NCBI GenBank assembly: GCA_040878185.1
Contig: JBBDMS010000062.1
Location: 1-49,401, forward strand
Source: JAWXBK01 sp040878185
Lineage (GTDB): Bacteria; Pseudomonadota; Alphaproteobacteria; Dongiales; Dongiaceae
Direction of reading: 5' to 3'
Length of the DNA: 49,401 bases
Below the pieces are notes generated by a model that did not search any database, was not told the origin of the DNA, and saw only the letters and a list, made by a program, of their open reading frames with translations. The translations under genes and the position numbers were made by a program. Every line of letters starts with the position of its first letter. Position 1 is the first letter of the stretch. Below are positions 31,018-39,789 of the stretch, piece by piece.

Positions 31018-32463
31018 GTGACTGACCTTACGATAGTGACGCGGCGCCGCGGGGCGTTCGCCGCGATCGGCCTCGGCGCCGTCCTGGCGCTTGCCACCCC
31101 GCTTCAGGCGGAGGCGCGCGGTGCGCCGGAAAGTTTCGCCGATCTCGCCGAACAGCTTTTACCGGCCGTGGTGAATATCGCCTCGACACAGGAGGTGAGC
31201 GAGAGCATGACCGGCGATCCGCAGCTCGACGAGTTCTTCAAGGAATTCTTCGAGCGCAATCAGCCGGAAGGTCCGCGTCGCGAAACGTCGCTCGGGTCGG
31301 GCTTCGTCGTCGATCCCGGCGGTTTCATCGTGACCAACAATCACGTCATCCAGGGCGCCGACGAAGTCACCGTGCGCCTGCATGACGGCACCGAACTGAT
31401 GGCCGAGGTGATCGGCTTCGACGACAAGACCGATCTGGCGCTGCTCAAGGTCGAACCGATCGCGCCGCTCGCCTATGTGAGCTGGGGCGATTCGGAGACC
31501 GTGCGCATCGGCGACTGGGTGCTGGCGATCGGCAATCCCTTCGGTCTCGGCGGGTCGGTCACCGCCGGCATCGTTTCGGCGCGGCAGCGCGATATCAACG
31601 CCGGGCCGTACGACGACTTTCTGCAGACCGACGCTGCGATCAATCGCGGCAATTCCGGCGGTCCGATGTTCAACATGGATGGCGCCGTGATCGGCGTGAA
31701 CACGGCGATCTTCTCGCCCTCGGGCGGCAGCATCGGCATCGGCTTTGCCATTCCCGCGAACCAGGCGAAGGCGGTGATCGACCAGCTTCGCGAGTTCGGC
31801 TTTACGCGGCGCGGCTGGATCGGCGTTCGCATTCAGAGCGTCGACGACGAGCTGGCGGAGGGCCGCGGCCTCGATGCGCCGACCGGCGCCTTGGTTGCGA
31901 ACGTGACGCCCAGCGGCCCGGCCGAGACAGCCGGTATCATCGCGGGCGACGTCATTCTGGAATTCGACGGCAAGCAGGTGCGCGATATGCGGTCTCTGCC
32001 GCGGATCGTCGCCGAAACGCCGATCGGCAAGACTGTCGACGTCATCGTCTGGCGTGACAATGCGCGCGAACAGTTGCGCCTCGAAGTCGGCGAACTCGAC
32101 GAGGGGCCGGCGGAACCGGACGACGAACCCCAGGTCAGCGAAGCGCCGCCCGAGCAGGGCAGCATCGATCTGATCGGCGTATCGGTTGCGTCGCTGACGC
32201 CCGAAATCCGGGAGGCCTTCCAGATCGGCGAGGATATCGCCGGTGTGGTGATTACCGAGGTGATCGGTACGGGCCCCGCCGCGGAAAAAGGCCTGCAGCC
32301 GGGCGATGTCATCATCGACGTCGACCAGAAGCCGGTCGGTTCGCCCGACGATGTGCTCGAACGCGTCGAGGAGGCCCGCGAGAACGGCCACCGCGTGGTC
32401 ACCCTGCTGATCGAGCGGCTTGGCGATGCCCGGTGGGTCGCGCTCCGCATCGACAAGAGTTGA
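31018..32463 (+). CDS. degP: Periplasmic serine protease/chaperone of the DegP/HtrA (Do) family
   Basis: Exported trypsin-like protease of 481 residues that degrades or rescues misfolded envelope proteins. The N-terminus (TRRRGAFAAIGLGAVLALATPLQAEARG) is a signal peptide. The catalytic triad is H109 (TNNHV), D139 (DKTDLALL) and S213 (GNSGGP). Two PDZ domains follow: one around 255-355 (GWIGVRIQSVDDELAEGRGL, ending before ELDEGPAEPDDEP) and one around 385-470 (GVSVASLTPEIREAF, LQPGDVIIDVDQKPVG). GTG 31018 is used as start, with GGAGGATCGAGCAGG just upstream. It closes the hflK-hflC-DUF2065 run and overlaps miaA by 4 bp. Confidence 0.95.
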   Translation: MTDLTIVTRRRGAFAAIGLGAVLALATPLQAEARGAPESFADLAEQLLPAVVNIASTQEVSESMTGDPQLDEFFKEFFERNQPEGPRRETSLGSGFVVDPGGFIVTNNHVIQGADEVTVRLHDGTELMAEVIGFDDKTDLALLKVEPIAPLAYVSWGDSETVRIGDWVLAIGNPFGLGGSVTAGIVSARQRDINAGPYDDFLQTDAAINRGNSGGPMFNMDGAVIGVNTAIFSPSGGSIGIGFAIPANQAKAVIDQLREFGFTRRGWIGVRIQSVDDELAEGRGLDAPTGALVANVTPSGPAETAGIIAGDVILEFDGKQVRDMRSLPRIVAETPIGKTVDVIVWRDNAREQLRLEVGELDEGPAEPDDEPQVSEAPPEQGSIDLIGVSVASLTPEIREAFQIGEDIAGVVITEVIGTGPAAEKGLQPGDVIIDVDQKPVGSPDDVLERVEEARENGHRVVTLLIERLGDARWVALRIDKS

Positions 32464-33437
32464 GCACGGCGGCGCGCAATCCGCGCCGGCCGGTCGTCGT
32501 TATCGGCGGCCCGACCGCCAGCGGCAAATCAGGTCTTGCCCTCGATCTCGCAAGACAGTTCGACGGCGACATCGTCAATGCAGATGCGATGCAGGTCTAT
32601 CGCGAACTCGCAATCCTGACCGCGCGGCCGGCCCCTCGCGATCTCGCCGCCGCCCCGCATCGTCTCTATGGCGTGTTGCCGGCGGCCGAGCGCTGTTCAG
32701 CCGGGCGCTGGCACGAGATGGCGCGCGCCACGATCGCCGGCATTCATGAGACCGGGCGATTGCCGATCCTGGTCGGCGGCAGCGGCCTTTATCTGCGCGC
32801 GCTTATGCAAGGGCTGGCGGACGTGCCGACGGTGCCCGAAACAATTCGCGTGGCGGTCGGTGCGCGCATGGCGGCACTCGGGCCGCAGGCGATGCATGCT
32901 TTGTTGAACGAGCGCGATCCGGAAACGGCGGCGCGGCTTGCCCCGGCCGACCGACAGCGTGTCCGGCGTGCCCTTGAAGTGCTGGAGGCGACCGGGCGGT
33001 CGCTCTCCGACTGGCAGCGCGAGGCCCAGTCCGGCGCGCCCGAATTCGACTTCCTCGCGATCGTCGTCGAACCGCCGCGCGATGCGCTGCGCGAGGCCTG
33101 CGATGCGCGGTTCCGCGCCATGCTTGAAGCAGGCGCGCTCGACGAGGTGCGGGCAGTGACCGCGCTCGGCCTGCCGTCGGACCGCCCAGCCCTGAAGGCG
33201 CTGGGCCTGCGCGAACTCGCCCGGCACCTGGCCGGCGAAAGCGATCTGGAAACCGCCGTGGCCGAGGCCCAGGCGGCGACCCGGCGCTATGCCAAACGGC
33301 AGTCGACCTGGTTCCGCAACCAGCTTCCCGATGCCAAACGGCTCCCTGCCGGGCCGGGGTACGCGCAATATTCGGAAAGAATCTTTCAAGATATCTGCAC
33401 GAATATTCGCCATTTTCTGTTGACCCGCCAAACCTGA
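32460..33437 (+). CDS. miaA: tRNA dimethylallyltransferase
   Basis: MiaA adds a dimethylallyl group to A37 of tRNAs reading UNN codons. The P-loop GGPTASGKSGLALDLA lies near the start, followed by NADAMQVYRELAILTARP, PHRLYGV, AGRWHEMARATIAGI, LVGGSGLYLRALMQGLADVP and the family's C-terminal TRRYAKRQSTWFRNQ. From TTG 32460 the protein has 325 residues, and its start overlaps the degP stop by 4 bp (TTGA), which implies coupling. A GTG at 32433 in the same frame would add nine residues and overlap degP more, so the exact start is uncertain. Confidence 0.94.
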   Translation: MSTAARNPRRPVVVIGGPTASGKSGLALDLARQFDGDIVNADAMQVYRELAILTARPAPRDLAAAPHRLYGVLPAAERCSAGRWHEMARATIAGIHETGRLPILVGGSGLYLRALMQGLADVPTVPETIRVAVGARMAALGPQAMHALLNERDPETAARLAPADRQRVRRALEVLEATGRSLSDWQREAQSGAPEFDFLAIVVEPPRDALREACDARFRAMLEAGALDEVRAVTALGLPSDRPALKALGLRELARHLAGESDLETAVAEAQAATRRYAKRQSTWFRNQLPDAKRLPAGPGYAQYSERIFQDICTNIRHFLLTRQT

Positions 33438-33561
33438 GACACTAGGTTCGTCCGCTCGCGCTTTGTTGCAGCGCAGCGAAAGAGCGCGAAAGCTCGATTT
33501 TAAAGGCTTTTGGGCGACGCGGGCCGGCATGGACGGCCGCGATTGCAGACGAGGAATGACG
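33438..33561 (+). other. Leader region of ilvB
   Basis: 124 bp between miaA and ilvB. GAGC-GCGAAA-GCTC followed by GATTTT at 33482-33501 is a weak hairpin with a short T-run, which could end the miaA transcript or act as an attenuator for ilvB. No leader peptide rich in Ile, Leu or Val was found. Confidence 0.3.
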
Positions 33562-35319
33562 ATGGCGACCGATCAGATCAGCGGAGCCGCCTGCGTGATC
33601 CGGGCCCTGGTGGACCAGGGCGTGGACGTGGTGTTCGGCTATCCCGGCGGCGCGGTGCTGCCGATCTATGACGAGCTGTTCCAGCAGAACGCGCTGCGCC
33701 ACATCCTCGTCCGCCACGAACAGGCGGCGGTGCACGCGGCCGAGGGCTATGCGCGCTCGACCGGCAAGGTCGGCGCCGTTCTCGTCACCTCGGGCCCCGG
33801 CGCAACCAATGCCGTGACCGGCCTCACCGATGCGCTGATGGACAGCATTCCGCTGGTCTGCCTCACCGGCCAGGTGCCGACGCACATGATCGGCAACGAC
33901 GCGTTTCAGGAAGCCGACACCACCGGGATCACGCGGCCCTGCACCAAGCATAATTACCTGGTGAAGAAGGTCGAGGACGTGTCGCGGGTGATCCACGAGG
34001 CGTTCTATGTCGCGCGCAGCGGCCGGCCCGGCCCGGTCGTGGTCGATCTGCCCAAGGATATTCTCCAGGCGAAGACCGTCTACCGGAACGGCGCCGCGGT
34101 GAAGCATCGCAGCTACAATCCGCGCGTCAAAGGCGACATGAAGCGGATCGAGCAGGCGGTCGAGCTGATCGCGAAGGCGAAGCGGCCGCTGTTTTACTGC
34201 GGCGGCGGCATCGTCAATTCGGGGCCGAAGGCGACGCAGCTTCTGACCGAATTCGTGCGCATGACCGGTTTTCCGATCACGCTGACGCTGATGGGGCTGG
34301 GTGCGTTCCCGGCGGCCGATCCGCATTTCCTCGGCATGCTCGGCATGCACGGCACCTACGAAGCCAATCTTGCGATGCACGATTGCGACGTGATGATCAA
34401 TATCGGCGCGCGGTTCGACGATCGTGTGACCGGCCGTCTCGCCGCATTCTCGCCGGGATCGAAGAAGATCCATGTCGACATCGACCCGAGCTCAATCAAC
34501 AAGAATGTCTCGGTCGACGTGTCGATCGTCGGCGATGCCGCGCATGTGCTCGAGGACATGATCAAACTGTGGAAGGCGCGCCAGGCGCGTCCGGAGCAGA
34601 AGGCGATCGCGGCCTGGTGGAAGCAGATCGAAGGATGGCGCGGCCGCGACTGCCTGCGTTTCCGCAATTCCGACAGCATCATCAAGCCGCAGCACGCGAT
34701 CAAGCGGCTCTACGAGGCGATCAAGGACCGCGACTTTTACATCACGACAGAAGTCGGCCAGCATCAGATGTGGGCGGCGCAACATATCCATTTCGAGCAG
34801 CCGAAGCGCTGGATGACCTCGGGCGGGCTCGGCACGATGGGCTACGGGCTGCCGGCTGCGATCGGTGCGCAGATCGCGCATCCGGATTCGCTGGTGATCG
34901 ACGTCGCCGGCGAAGCCTCGATCCTGATGAACATCCAGGAACTCTCGACCGCCGCGCAGTACGCGCTGCCGGTCAAGATCTTCATCGTGAACAATCAGTG
35001 GATGGGCATGGTGCGTCAGTGGCAGGAACTGCTGCATGGCGGCCGCTATTCCGAGAGCTATTCGGCCTCGCTGCCGGATTTCGTCAAACTCGCCGAGGCG
35101 TTCGGCGCGACGGGCTTGCGCGCGGAAAAGCCGGAGGAGCTCGACGAGGTGATCCGGCTGATGATCGAGACAAAAGGGCCGGTGGTCGTCGATTGCCGGG
35201 TCGACCAGACGGAAAACTGTTTCCCGATGATTCCGTCGGGCGCGGCGCATAATGAAATGCTGCTCGGGCCCGAGGACGAGGTGAAGCCGGTGTCGGAAGA
35301 GGGGATGGTGCTGGTCTAG
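33562..35319 (+). CDS. ilvB: Acetolactate synthase large subunit
   Basis: Catalytic subunit (585 residues) of acetohydroxyacid synthase, the ThDP- and FAD-dependent first shared enzyme of valine, leucine and isoleucine synthesis. The N-terminal domain shows GYPGGAVLPIYDELF and the ThDP-activating glutamate E53 in VRHEQAAVHAAEGYAR. The FAD-binding middle domain is present, and the C-terminal domain has MTSGGLGTMGYGLPAAIGAQ and the ThDP/magnesium region DVAGEASILMNIQEL ending in NNQWMGMVRQWQ. ATG 33562 has GAGGA at 33551-33555; an ATG two codons earlier is also possible. It is followed by ilvN 52 bp downstream and ilvC, forming an ilvBNC operon. Confidence 0.97.
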   Translation: MATDQISGAACVIRALVDQGVDVVFGYPGGAVLPIYDELFQQNALRHILVRHEQAAVHAAEGYARSTGKVGAVLVTSGPGATNAVTGLTDALMDSIPLVCLTGQVPTHMIGNDAFQEADTTGITRPCTKHNYLVKKVEDVSRVIHEAFYVARSGRPGPVVVDLPKDILQAKTVYRNGAAVKHRSYNPRVKGDMKRIEQAVELIAKAKRPLFYCGGGIVNSGPKATQLLTEFVRMTGFPITLTLMGLGAFPAADPHFLGMLGMHGTYEANLAMHDCDVMINIGARFDDRVTGRLAAFSPGSKKIHVDIDPSSINKNVSVDVSIVGDAAHVLEDMIKLWKARQARPEQKAIAAWWKQIEGWRGRDCLRFRNSDSIIKPQHAIKRLYEAIKDRDFYITTEVGQHQMWAAQHIHFEQPKRWMTSGGLGTMGYGLPAAIGAQIAHPDSLVIDVAGEASILMNIQELSTAAQYALPVKIFIVNNQWMGMVRQWQELLHGGRYSESYSASLPDFVKLAEAFGATGLRAEKPEELDEVIRLMIETKGPVVVDCRVDQTENCFPMIPSGAAHNEMLLGPEDEVKPVSEEGMVLV

Positions 35320-35371
35320 GCAGCGGCCCGAACGGGCACGGCGCGGCGGCACAGAGGACGAGGGCGGATCG

Positions 35372-35884
35372 GTGGCGGACAAGAATACGGTCAGTCGGCA
35401 TACGATTTCGGTGCTGGTCGAGAACGAGGCCGGCGTGCTCGCGCGCGTCATCGGCCTGTTCTCCGGCCGTGGCTACAACATCGAAAGCCTCACCGTTGCC
35501 GAGGTCGATGTGGCGAACCATCTTTCGCGCATCACCGTCGTCACCAGCGGCACCGAGATGATCATCGAACAGATCAAGGCACAGCTCGACCGGCTGGTGC
35601 CGATCCATCGCGTCAGCGACCTGACCGTCGAGGGCCCGCATCTCGAGCGCGAGCTCGCACTGATCAAGGTGCGCGGCAATGGCGAGAAGCGGGTCGAGAG
35701 CCTGCGCATCGCCGATATCTTTCGCGCGCGCGTCGTCGACAGCACGATCGAATCCTTCGTGTTCGAGATGACCGGCTCGAGCGAAAAACTGAATGCGTTT
35801 ATCAATCTGATGCAGCCGCTCGGGCTGGTCGACGTGAGCCGCACCGGCGTCGTCGCCATCTCGCGCGGTCCGGACGCCATCTGA
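35372..35884 (+). CDS. ilvN: Acetolactate synthase small (regulatory) subunit
   Basis: Regulatory subunit (170 residues) that activates IlvB and gives feedback inhibition by valine. An ACT domain is at the N-terminus (HTISVLVENEAGVLARVIGLFSGRGYNIESLTVAEV, about 9-80), followed by the family's C-terminal domain (ERELALIKVRGNGEKRVE, VFEMTGSSEKLNAFINLMQPLGLVDVSRTGVVAISRG). The start is GTG 35372. The length is standard for the IlvH/IlvN family. It lies between ilvB (52 bp upstream) and ilvC (61 bp downstream). Confidence 0.96.
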   Translation: MADKNTVSRHTISVLVENEAGVLARVIGLFSGRGYNIESLTVAEVDVANHLSRITVVTSGTEMIIEQIKAQLDRLVPIHRVSDLTVEGPHLERELALIKVRGNGEKRVESLRIADIFRARVVDSTIESFVFEMTGSSEKLNAFINLMQPLGLVDVSRTGVVAISRGPDAI

Positions 35885-35945
35885 ACCCGTCACGAGGAAC
35901 CGGGCGTCCCGGACGGGCGCCCCGCAGCAAAGGGACCTGAGAACC

Positions 35946-36965
35946 ATGCGTGTCTATTACGATCGCGACGCCGACGTGAACCTGATCAAGACCAAGAAGA
36001 TTGCGGTCGTCGGCTATGGCAGCCAGGGCCATGCCCATGCGCTCAATCTCAAGGACAGCGGTTGCGCCGATGTGCGCGTCGCGCTGCGCAAGGGTTCGGC
36101 GAGCGCGAAGAAGGCGGAAGCGGCGGGGCTCGCCGTGATGTCGCCGAAGGAAGCCGCGCAGTGGGCCGACGTGGTCATGATCCTGGCGCCGGACGAGACC
36201 CAGGCCGATCTCTATCGCGAGGATCTCGCGCCGAACATGAAGCAGGGTGCGGCGATCGCGTTCGCGCACGGGCTCAACATCCATTTCCGCCTGATCGAGG
36301 CGCGGCCCGATCTCGACGTGTTCATGATCGCGCCGAAGGGCCCGGGCCATACCGTGCGTTCGGAATATGTGCGTGGCGGTGGCGTGCCCTGTCTTGTCGC
36401 GGTCGAGCAGAATTCCAGCGGCAACGCGCTTGAGATCGCGCTCTCCTATGCGAGCGCGATCGGCGGCGGCCGCTCGGGCATCATCGAAACGACGTTCAAG
36501 GAAGAATGCGAGACCGATCTGTTCGGCGAGCAGGTCGTGCTGTGCGGCGGGCTGACGGCGCTGATCCAGGCCGGCTACGAGACGCTGGTCGATGCCGGCT
36601 ATGCGCCGGAGATGGCCTATTTCGAGTGCCTGCATGAAGTGAAGCTGATCGTCGACCTGATCTACGAGGGTGGCATCGCCAACATGCGCTATTCGATCTC
36701 GAACACCGCCGAATATGGCGACTACACGCGGGGCCCGCGCATCGTCACGGAAGAGACCAAGGCCGAGATGAAGCGCATTCTCGAGGACATCCAGTCCGGC
36801 CGCTTCGCGCGCGACTGGGTCCAGGAATGCAAGGCCGGGCAGCCCTCGTTCAAGGCGATGCGCCGGCGCGGCGCCGAGCACTCGATCGAGGAAGTTGGCG
36901 GCAAATTGCGCGCGATGATGCCGTGGATCGCCAAGAACAAGCTGGTCGACAAGACGAAGAACTGA
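35946..36965 (+). CDS. ilvC: Ketol-acid reductoisomerase (class I)
   Basis: NADPH- and magnesium-dependent enzyme of 339 residues that rearranges and reduces acetolactate or acetohydroxybutyrate. The N-terminal Rossmann domain has VVGYGSQGHAHALNLKDSG, and the catalytic C-terminal domain shows DLFGEQVVLCGGLTALIQAGYETLVDAGYAPEMAYFE, carrying the metal-binding acidic residues. The length is that of the short class I form. AAAGGGACCTGAGAACC precedes the ATG. A strong intrinsic terminator (36987-37017) closes the ilvBNC operon. Confidence 0.97.
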   Translation: MRVYYDRDADVNLIKTKKIAVVGYGSQGHAHALNLKDSGCADVRVALRKGSASAKKAEAAGLAVMSPKEAAQWADVVMILAPDETQADLYREDLAPNMKQGAAIAFAHGLNIHFRLIEARPDLDVFMIAPKGPGHTVRSEYVRGGGVPCLVAVEQNSSGNALEIALSYASAIGGGRSGIIETTFKEECETDLFGEQVVLCGGLTALIQAGYETLVDAGYAPEMAYFECLHEVKLIVDLIYEGGIANMRYSISNTAEYGDYTRGPRIVTEETKAEMKRILEDIQSGRFARDWVQECKAGQPSFKAMRRRGAEHSIEEVGGKLRAMMPWIAKNKLVDKTKN

Positions 36966-36986
36966 CGCGGCGTCATCTCTCTATCG

Positions 36987-37017
36987 AACGCGGGCGGCGG
37001 CGGGCTGCCCGCGTTTT
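36987..37017 (+). terminator. Rho-independent terminator of ilvC
   Basis: AACGCGGGC (36987-36995) pairs with GCCCGCGTT (37007-37015) over 9 bp with an 11-nt loop, and a T-run follows (TTTT, 37014-37017). It lies 22 bp after the ilvC stop. Confidence 0.85.
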
Positions 37018-37066
37018 GATTCCGGGCGCGCCGCTGCCGGTGCCGCGGCGATGGACTGTCCGTCGG

Positions 37067-38050
37067 TTATTCGCCGATGCGCGGGTTCCAGTTTTCGAAC
37101 AGGTCGGCTAGCTTCCAGTTGACCCACAGATGGGGTGCCCAGTCCGCTTCGGCGAGGCCGGCCAGCGCACCCTCGCGGCGCGCTTCGTCGAATTTCTCGT
37201 TCATTTTCGCGGGCGTAATGTCGGGATCGCTGATGCCGAACGACTGCCATACCACGTCTTCGAGCCCGAACAGCGTCCGATCGAACTCGTCCTTTGGCAC
37301 GATGCGCAGGCGCGCCAGTCCTTCGCAGCCGATGCAGTTCAACCGGCTGTCGAAGCGGATCAGGATCGGCGCCCGGTCGCCGATCAGAAGGAACGAACCG
37401 TCCGGCAGGGGATAGAAACGCGGCGGCAGGGTGGTGAGCCGCGTCATCCATCGCGTTTCCTCGACGTAACCGTCGAAGCCATATTCGGAATACAGCAGCT
37501 TCGGCGTTTCGTAGAGATAGACCATCGAGATCGACGACAATGTCACGCCGCTCTCGTCGACCACGGTCAGCGAATTGTACGAGACGTTCGTGATCGTGCC
37601 CTGGCCGTCGGCGCCGCTCACAAAGACATCGCCGACCGGCGTTCCGCGCGCATCCAATTGCGGCGGCGGGACTGGAACGGCGGGCTCGATCCTGTCGAAC
37701 GGTCCTTCGGCAACGATGGCGAGATGGGTCTCGACCGCCTCGCCGCTTGCAAACGCCTGTTCCAGCAGCAGGCGGTCCTGACCCAGCGAATAGACGCCCA
37801 GCATCGCTTCGCTCGCCGAACCTTCGGGGTCGGTCGCATACCAGTAGGCGTAAAGGATATCGCCATCGGCGCTTTCATGGAGCGATCCGTTCAGCGCCGT
37901 GGGATTGTCGTAATACGCAGCGTCGACCGGCAGGTCGGCACCGGGGAAATCCGCGCAGCAGGCCTCAGCCGCGCCGGCCGCCGGGGAGAGACCCAGCGCC
38001 AGTGCGAAGAACAGCATCGAGGGCGCAGAGGGCGGGCCGATCCGTCGCAT
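37067..38050 (-). CDS. Exported protein of unknown function
   Basis: Protein of 327 residues that I do not recognise. The first 27 residues are a signal peptide (SMLFFALALGLSPAAGAAEA), so the mature protein is probably periplasmic or secreted and begins ACCADFPGADLPVD. The mature part is beta-rich (YWYATDPEGSASEAMLGVYSL, ITNVSYNSLTVVDESGV, YPLPDGSFLLIGDRAPILIRFD). A CIGCEG pair of cysteines lies near residue 238. The last 60 residues are helical and Trp-rich (WVNWKLADLFENWNPRIGE). There is no lipobox, no known catalytic motif and no partner: ilvC ends convergently and the hydrolase upstream has the same strand with a 60-bp gap. G+C and codon use are like the neighbours. Confidence 0.78.
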   Translation of the reverse strand: MRRIGPPSAPSMLFFALALGLSPAAGAAEACCADFPGADLPVDAAYYDNPTALNGSLHESADGDILYAYWYATDPEGSASEAMLGVYSLGQDRLLLEQAFASGEAVETHLAIVAEGPFDRIEPAVPVPPPQLDARGTPVGDVFVSGADGQGTITNVSYNSLTVVDESGVTLSSISMVYLYETPKLLYSEYGFDGYVEETRWMTRLTTLPPRFYPLPDGSFLLIGDRAPILIRFDSRLNCIGCEGLARLRIVPKDEFDRTLFGLEDVVWQSFGISDPDITPAKMNEKFDEARREGALAGLAEADWAPHLWVNWKLADLFENWNPRIGE

Positions 38051-38110
38051 CGGCCTGCTCGTAACATAGGAAACTACCGGGCGCCATGGTGCGCCATGCC
38101 GTCGCCGCGA

Positions 38111-39292
38111 CTAGTCCGGACCCGCCAGTCGGTCGCGCCAGCCAATGAGCGACCAGCAGACGCGATAGAGCGTCCAGGCATCGCCGAGCGACGCGAGCGA
38201 GAGTTCGACATGCGTCAGGCTCTCGAGCAGATAGAGCTCGGTCATCGGCGCGGCGGCCGCCAGCGCGATCGAACCCTCCGGCGGCAGGATTGGATCGTCC
38301 GCGCCATGCACCAGCAGCAACGTCGCATCGACCGCAGCGAGATCGCGTGCTGCCAGATCGAGCCCATCGAGCGCCTGGCGGATCGCCGCGGGCAAGCTAC
38401 CGATCAGCGCCGGCACGCGATCCGGGTCGGCGTTGGCGAGCAATTGCCAGACGGCATTGCCTTCGGGACCAAGCGCCGCGATGAGATCGTCGACCGCGGC
38501 GTCGGGATCGTCGAACTTGCGCCGCGCGATCGCATCGAGTGCGCCGCGATCGGTCGCGCTCGCGATGCGCGGCAGGTTGCTCCAGACGAACACCCATTTG
38601 CCGTACGCGTTGGGCGTGCGCTTCTGCCAGTTGCCGTCGGCATCGCGCACATGGCCCGTCGTGATGAAGGCGGTCGTCGCGGTCGCGTCATAATAGCCGC
38701 CGATGCCGAGAATGAGCGCGATCGGGCGGTCGGTTGCCTGTTGCGATGCGGCGATCACGGCAGGGCCGACAGCGTAGGAAATCGCTGCGACCGCAACCGG
38801 ACGGCCATCGAGCCGGCGCGACAGATAATCGGCCGTGGCGGCGATGTCGCCGGCGTGCGACGGGTTCACCTGTTGCGCGCGCAGACCCGGCAGATCGGGC
38901 ACCAGCACGACGAAACCCGATGCGGCGAGGATCTCGGCAAACGCGACCAGCAGCGGTTCGTCCTTGCCGCCGGGGCTTGCGCCAGGCACCAGCACAATTC
39001 CGGCTGCGTCGTCGATGGACGCGTCATCCGTGGTGGGCGGCCGATAGAGATCGCCGGGATAAGCGAGTGCTTCGGGCGCCGCCGCCGGATCCAGGCGCAG
39101 CGCGCCGGTCTCCGAATCGCGGACCAGATTTTGCGGCTCCCGATCGATCGCGATCGAGGTCGCTCCCTCGCCCATCCAGCGCAGGAGTTGCCCGGCATCC
39201 CAGGCCTGGGCGGCAAGACCCGACTGCCAGAGCCAGGCCCCGATCGCGGCCGGTGCCAGCAGCGCGACAATCGCTATTCGTGCTCGCGTCAT
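38111..39292 (-). CDS. Alpha/beta hydrolase, membrane-anchored or exported
   Basis: Predicted serine hydrolase of 393 residues. The N-terminus (IAIVALLAPAAIGAWLWQSGLA) is a membrane anchor or signal peptide, so the enzyme probably works in the periplasm or at the membrane. The hydrolase core begins about residue 95 (AAGIVLVPGASPGGKDEPLLVAFAEILAASGFVVLVPDLPGL). The nucleophile serine is in AAISYAVGP, the acid in LLVHGADDPILPP and the histidine in LTHVEL, all in the usual order. A cap segment with YGKWVFVWSNLPRIAS lies between. AGGACCGC precedes the ATG at 39292. The substrate is unknown; dienelactone hydrolase-like and lipase-like relatives are possible. Confidence 0.84.
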   Translation of the reverse strand: MTRARIAIVALLAPAAIGAWLWQSGLAAQAWDAGQLLRWMGEGATSIAIDREPQNLVRDSETGALRLDPAAAPEALAYPGDLYRPPTTDDASIDDAAGIVLVPGASPGGKDEPLLVAFAEILAASGFVVLVPDLPGLRAQQVNPSHAGDIAATADYLSRRLDGRPVAVAAISYAVGPAVIAASQQATDRPIALILGIGGYYDATATTAFITTGHVRDADGNWQKRTPNAYGKWVFVWSNLPRIASATDRGALDAIARRKFDDPDAAVDDLIAALGPEGNAVWQLLANADPDRVPALIGSLPAAIRQALDGLDLAARDLAAVDATLLLVHGADDPILPPEGSIALAAAAPMTELYLLESLTHVELSLASLGDAWTLYRVCWSLIGWRDRLAGPD

Positions 39293-39789
39293 GCGGTCCT
39301 GATCGCCATGCGATTACCCCCGTCTTCAACCGGCCGTCGCATGTGCAACCGTCCCCCGTCACCCGCGCGCGCACGGCGCCGCGCCGCGGTTATCTGGAGG
39401 CGGATTGGGGCGCCAGTATGTCGCCTCAAGCGGGCGTCCGCCTCCGGATCGGGCCAAGGCGGGCCCCTGCGCCAAAAGTCCCGTCATACAAGGGACTTGT
39501 GCCTCCCGGCTGCCGCAGGGTACAAAACGCGCGGACTCCTAAGACGGTCCGGGCACTGCACAAGGTCGGAATGCATCATGTTGCGATGCAAGATCAATGG
39601 TTTGACGACCATCTCCGCCGCCGAACAGGCGGCGGCAGCGACCGTGCGTGGGGTCACCCTCGGTTCTGGTACCGGGGCGCTGCGACTTATCCGCCCCTGA
39701 ACGTATGCCGTCGCGATTCTGTCGCGACCGGCGTTCAGGGGATCGCATGCGCCACCTGATCTCACCGGAATTTGCAAAGGGTTAGACCA
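39293..39789 (+). promoter_or_regulatory. leuA upstream region with candidate attenuator
   Basis: About 500 bp between the divergent hydrolase and leuA. It holds AAGTCCC/GGGACTT hairpin arms (39476-39498), a 40-codon leader frame at 39578-39700 whose product ends GALRLIRP, and a strong hairpin at 39694-39741 with a 10-bp outer stem (CCCCTGAACG/CGTTCAGGGG) and a 7-bp inner stem. An alternative stem GGGGCG/CGCCCC (39674-39697) overlaps the left arm, so the two are mutually exclusive. The leader stop codon lies inside the left arm. This resembles amino-acid attenuation, but no T-run follows the hairpin. Confidence 0.45.

Noticed and set aside
33482..33501. ilvB attenuator or miaA terminator
   Set aside because: The stem is only 4 bp and there is no branched-chain leader peptide, so it is too weak to claim.
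37130..39700. Long open frame on the plus strand across the exported protein and hydrolase genes
   Set aside because: It spans two well-supported minus-strand genes and an intergenic region, and its translation is Arg/Gln-rich without any domain. Only its last 40 codons were kept, as a possible leuA leader peptide.
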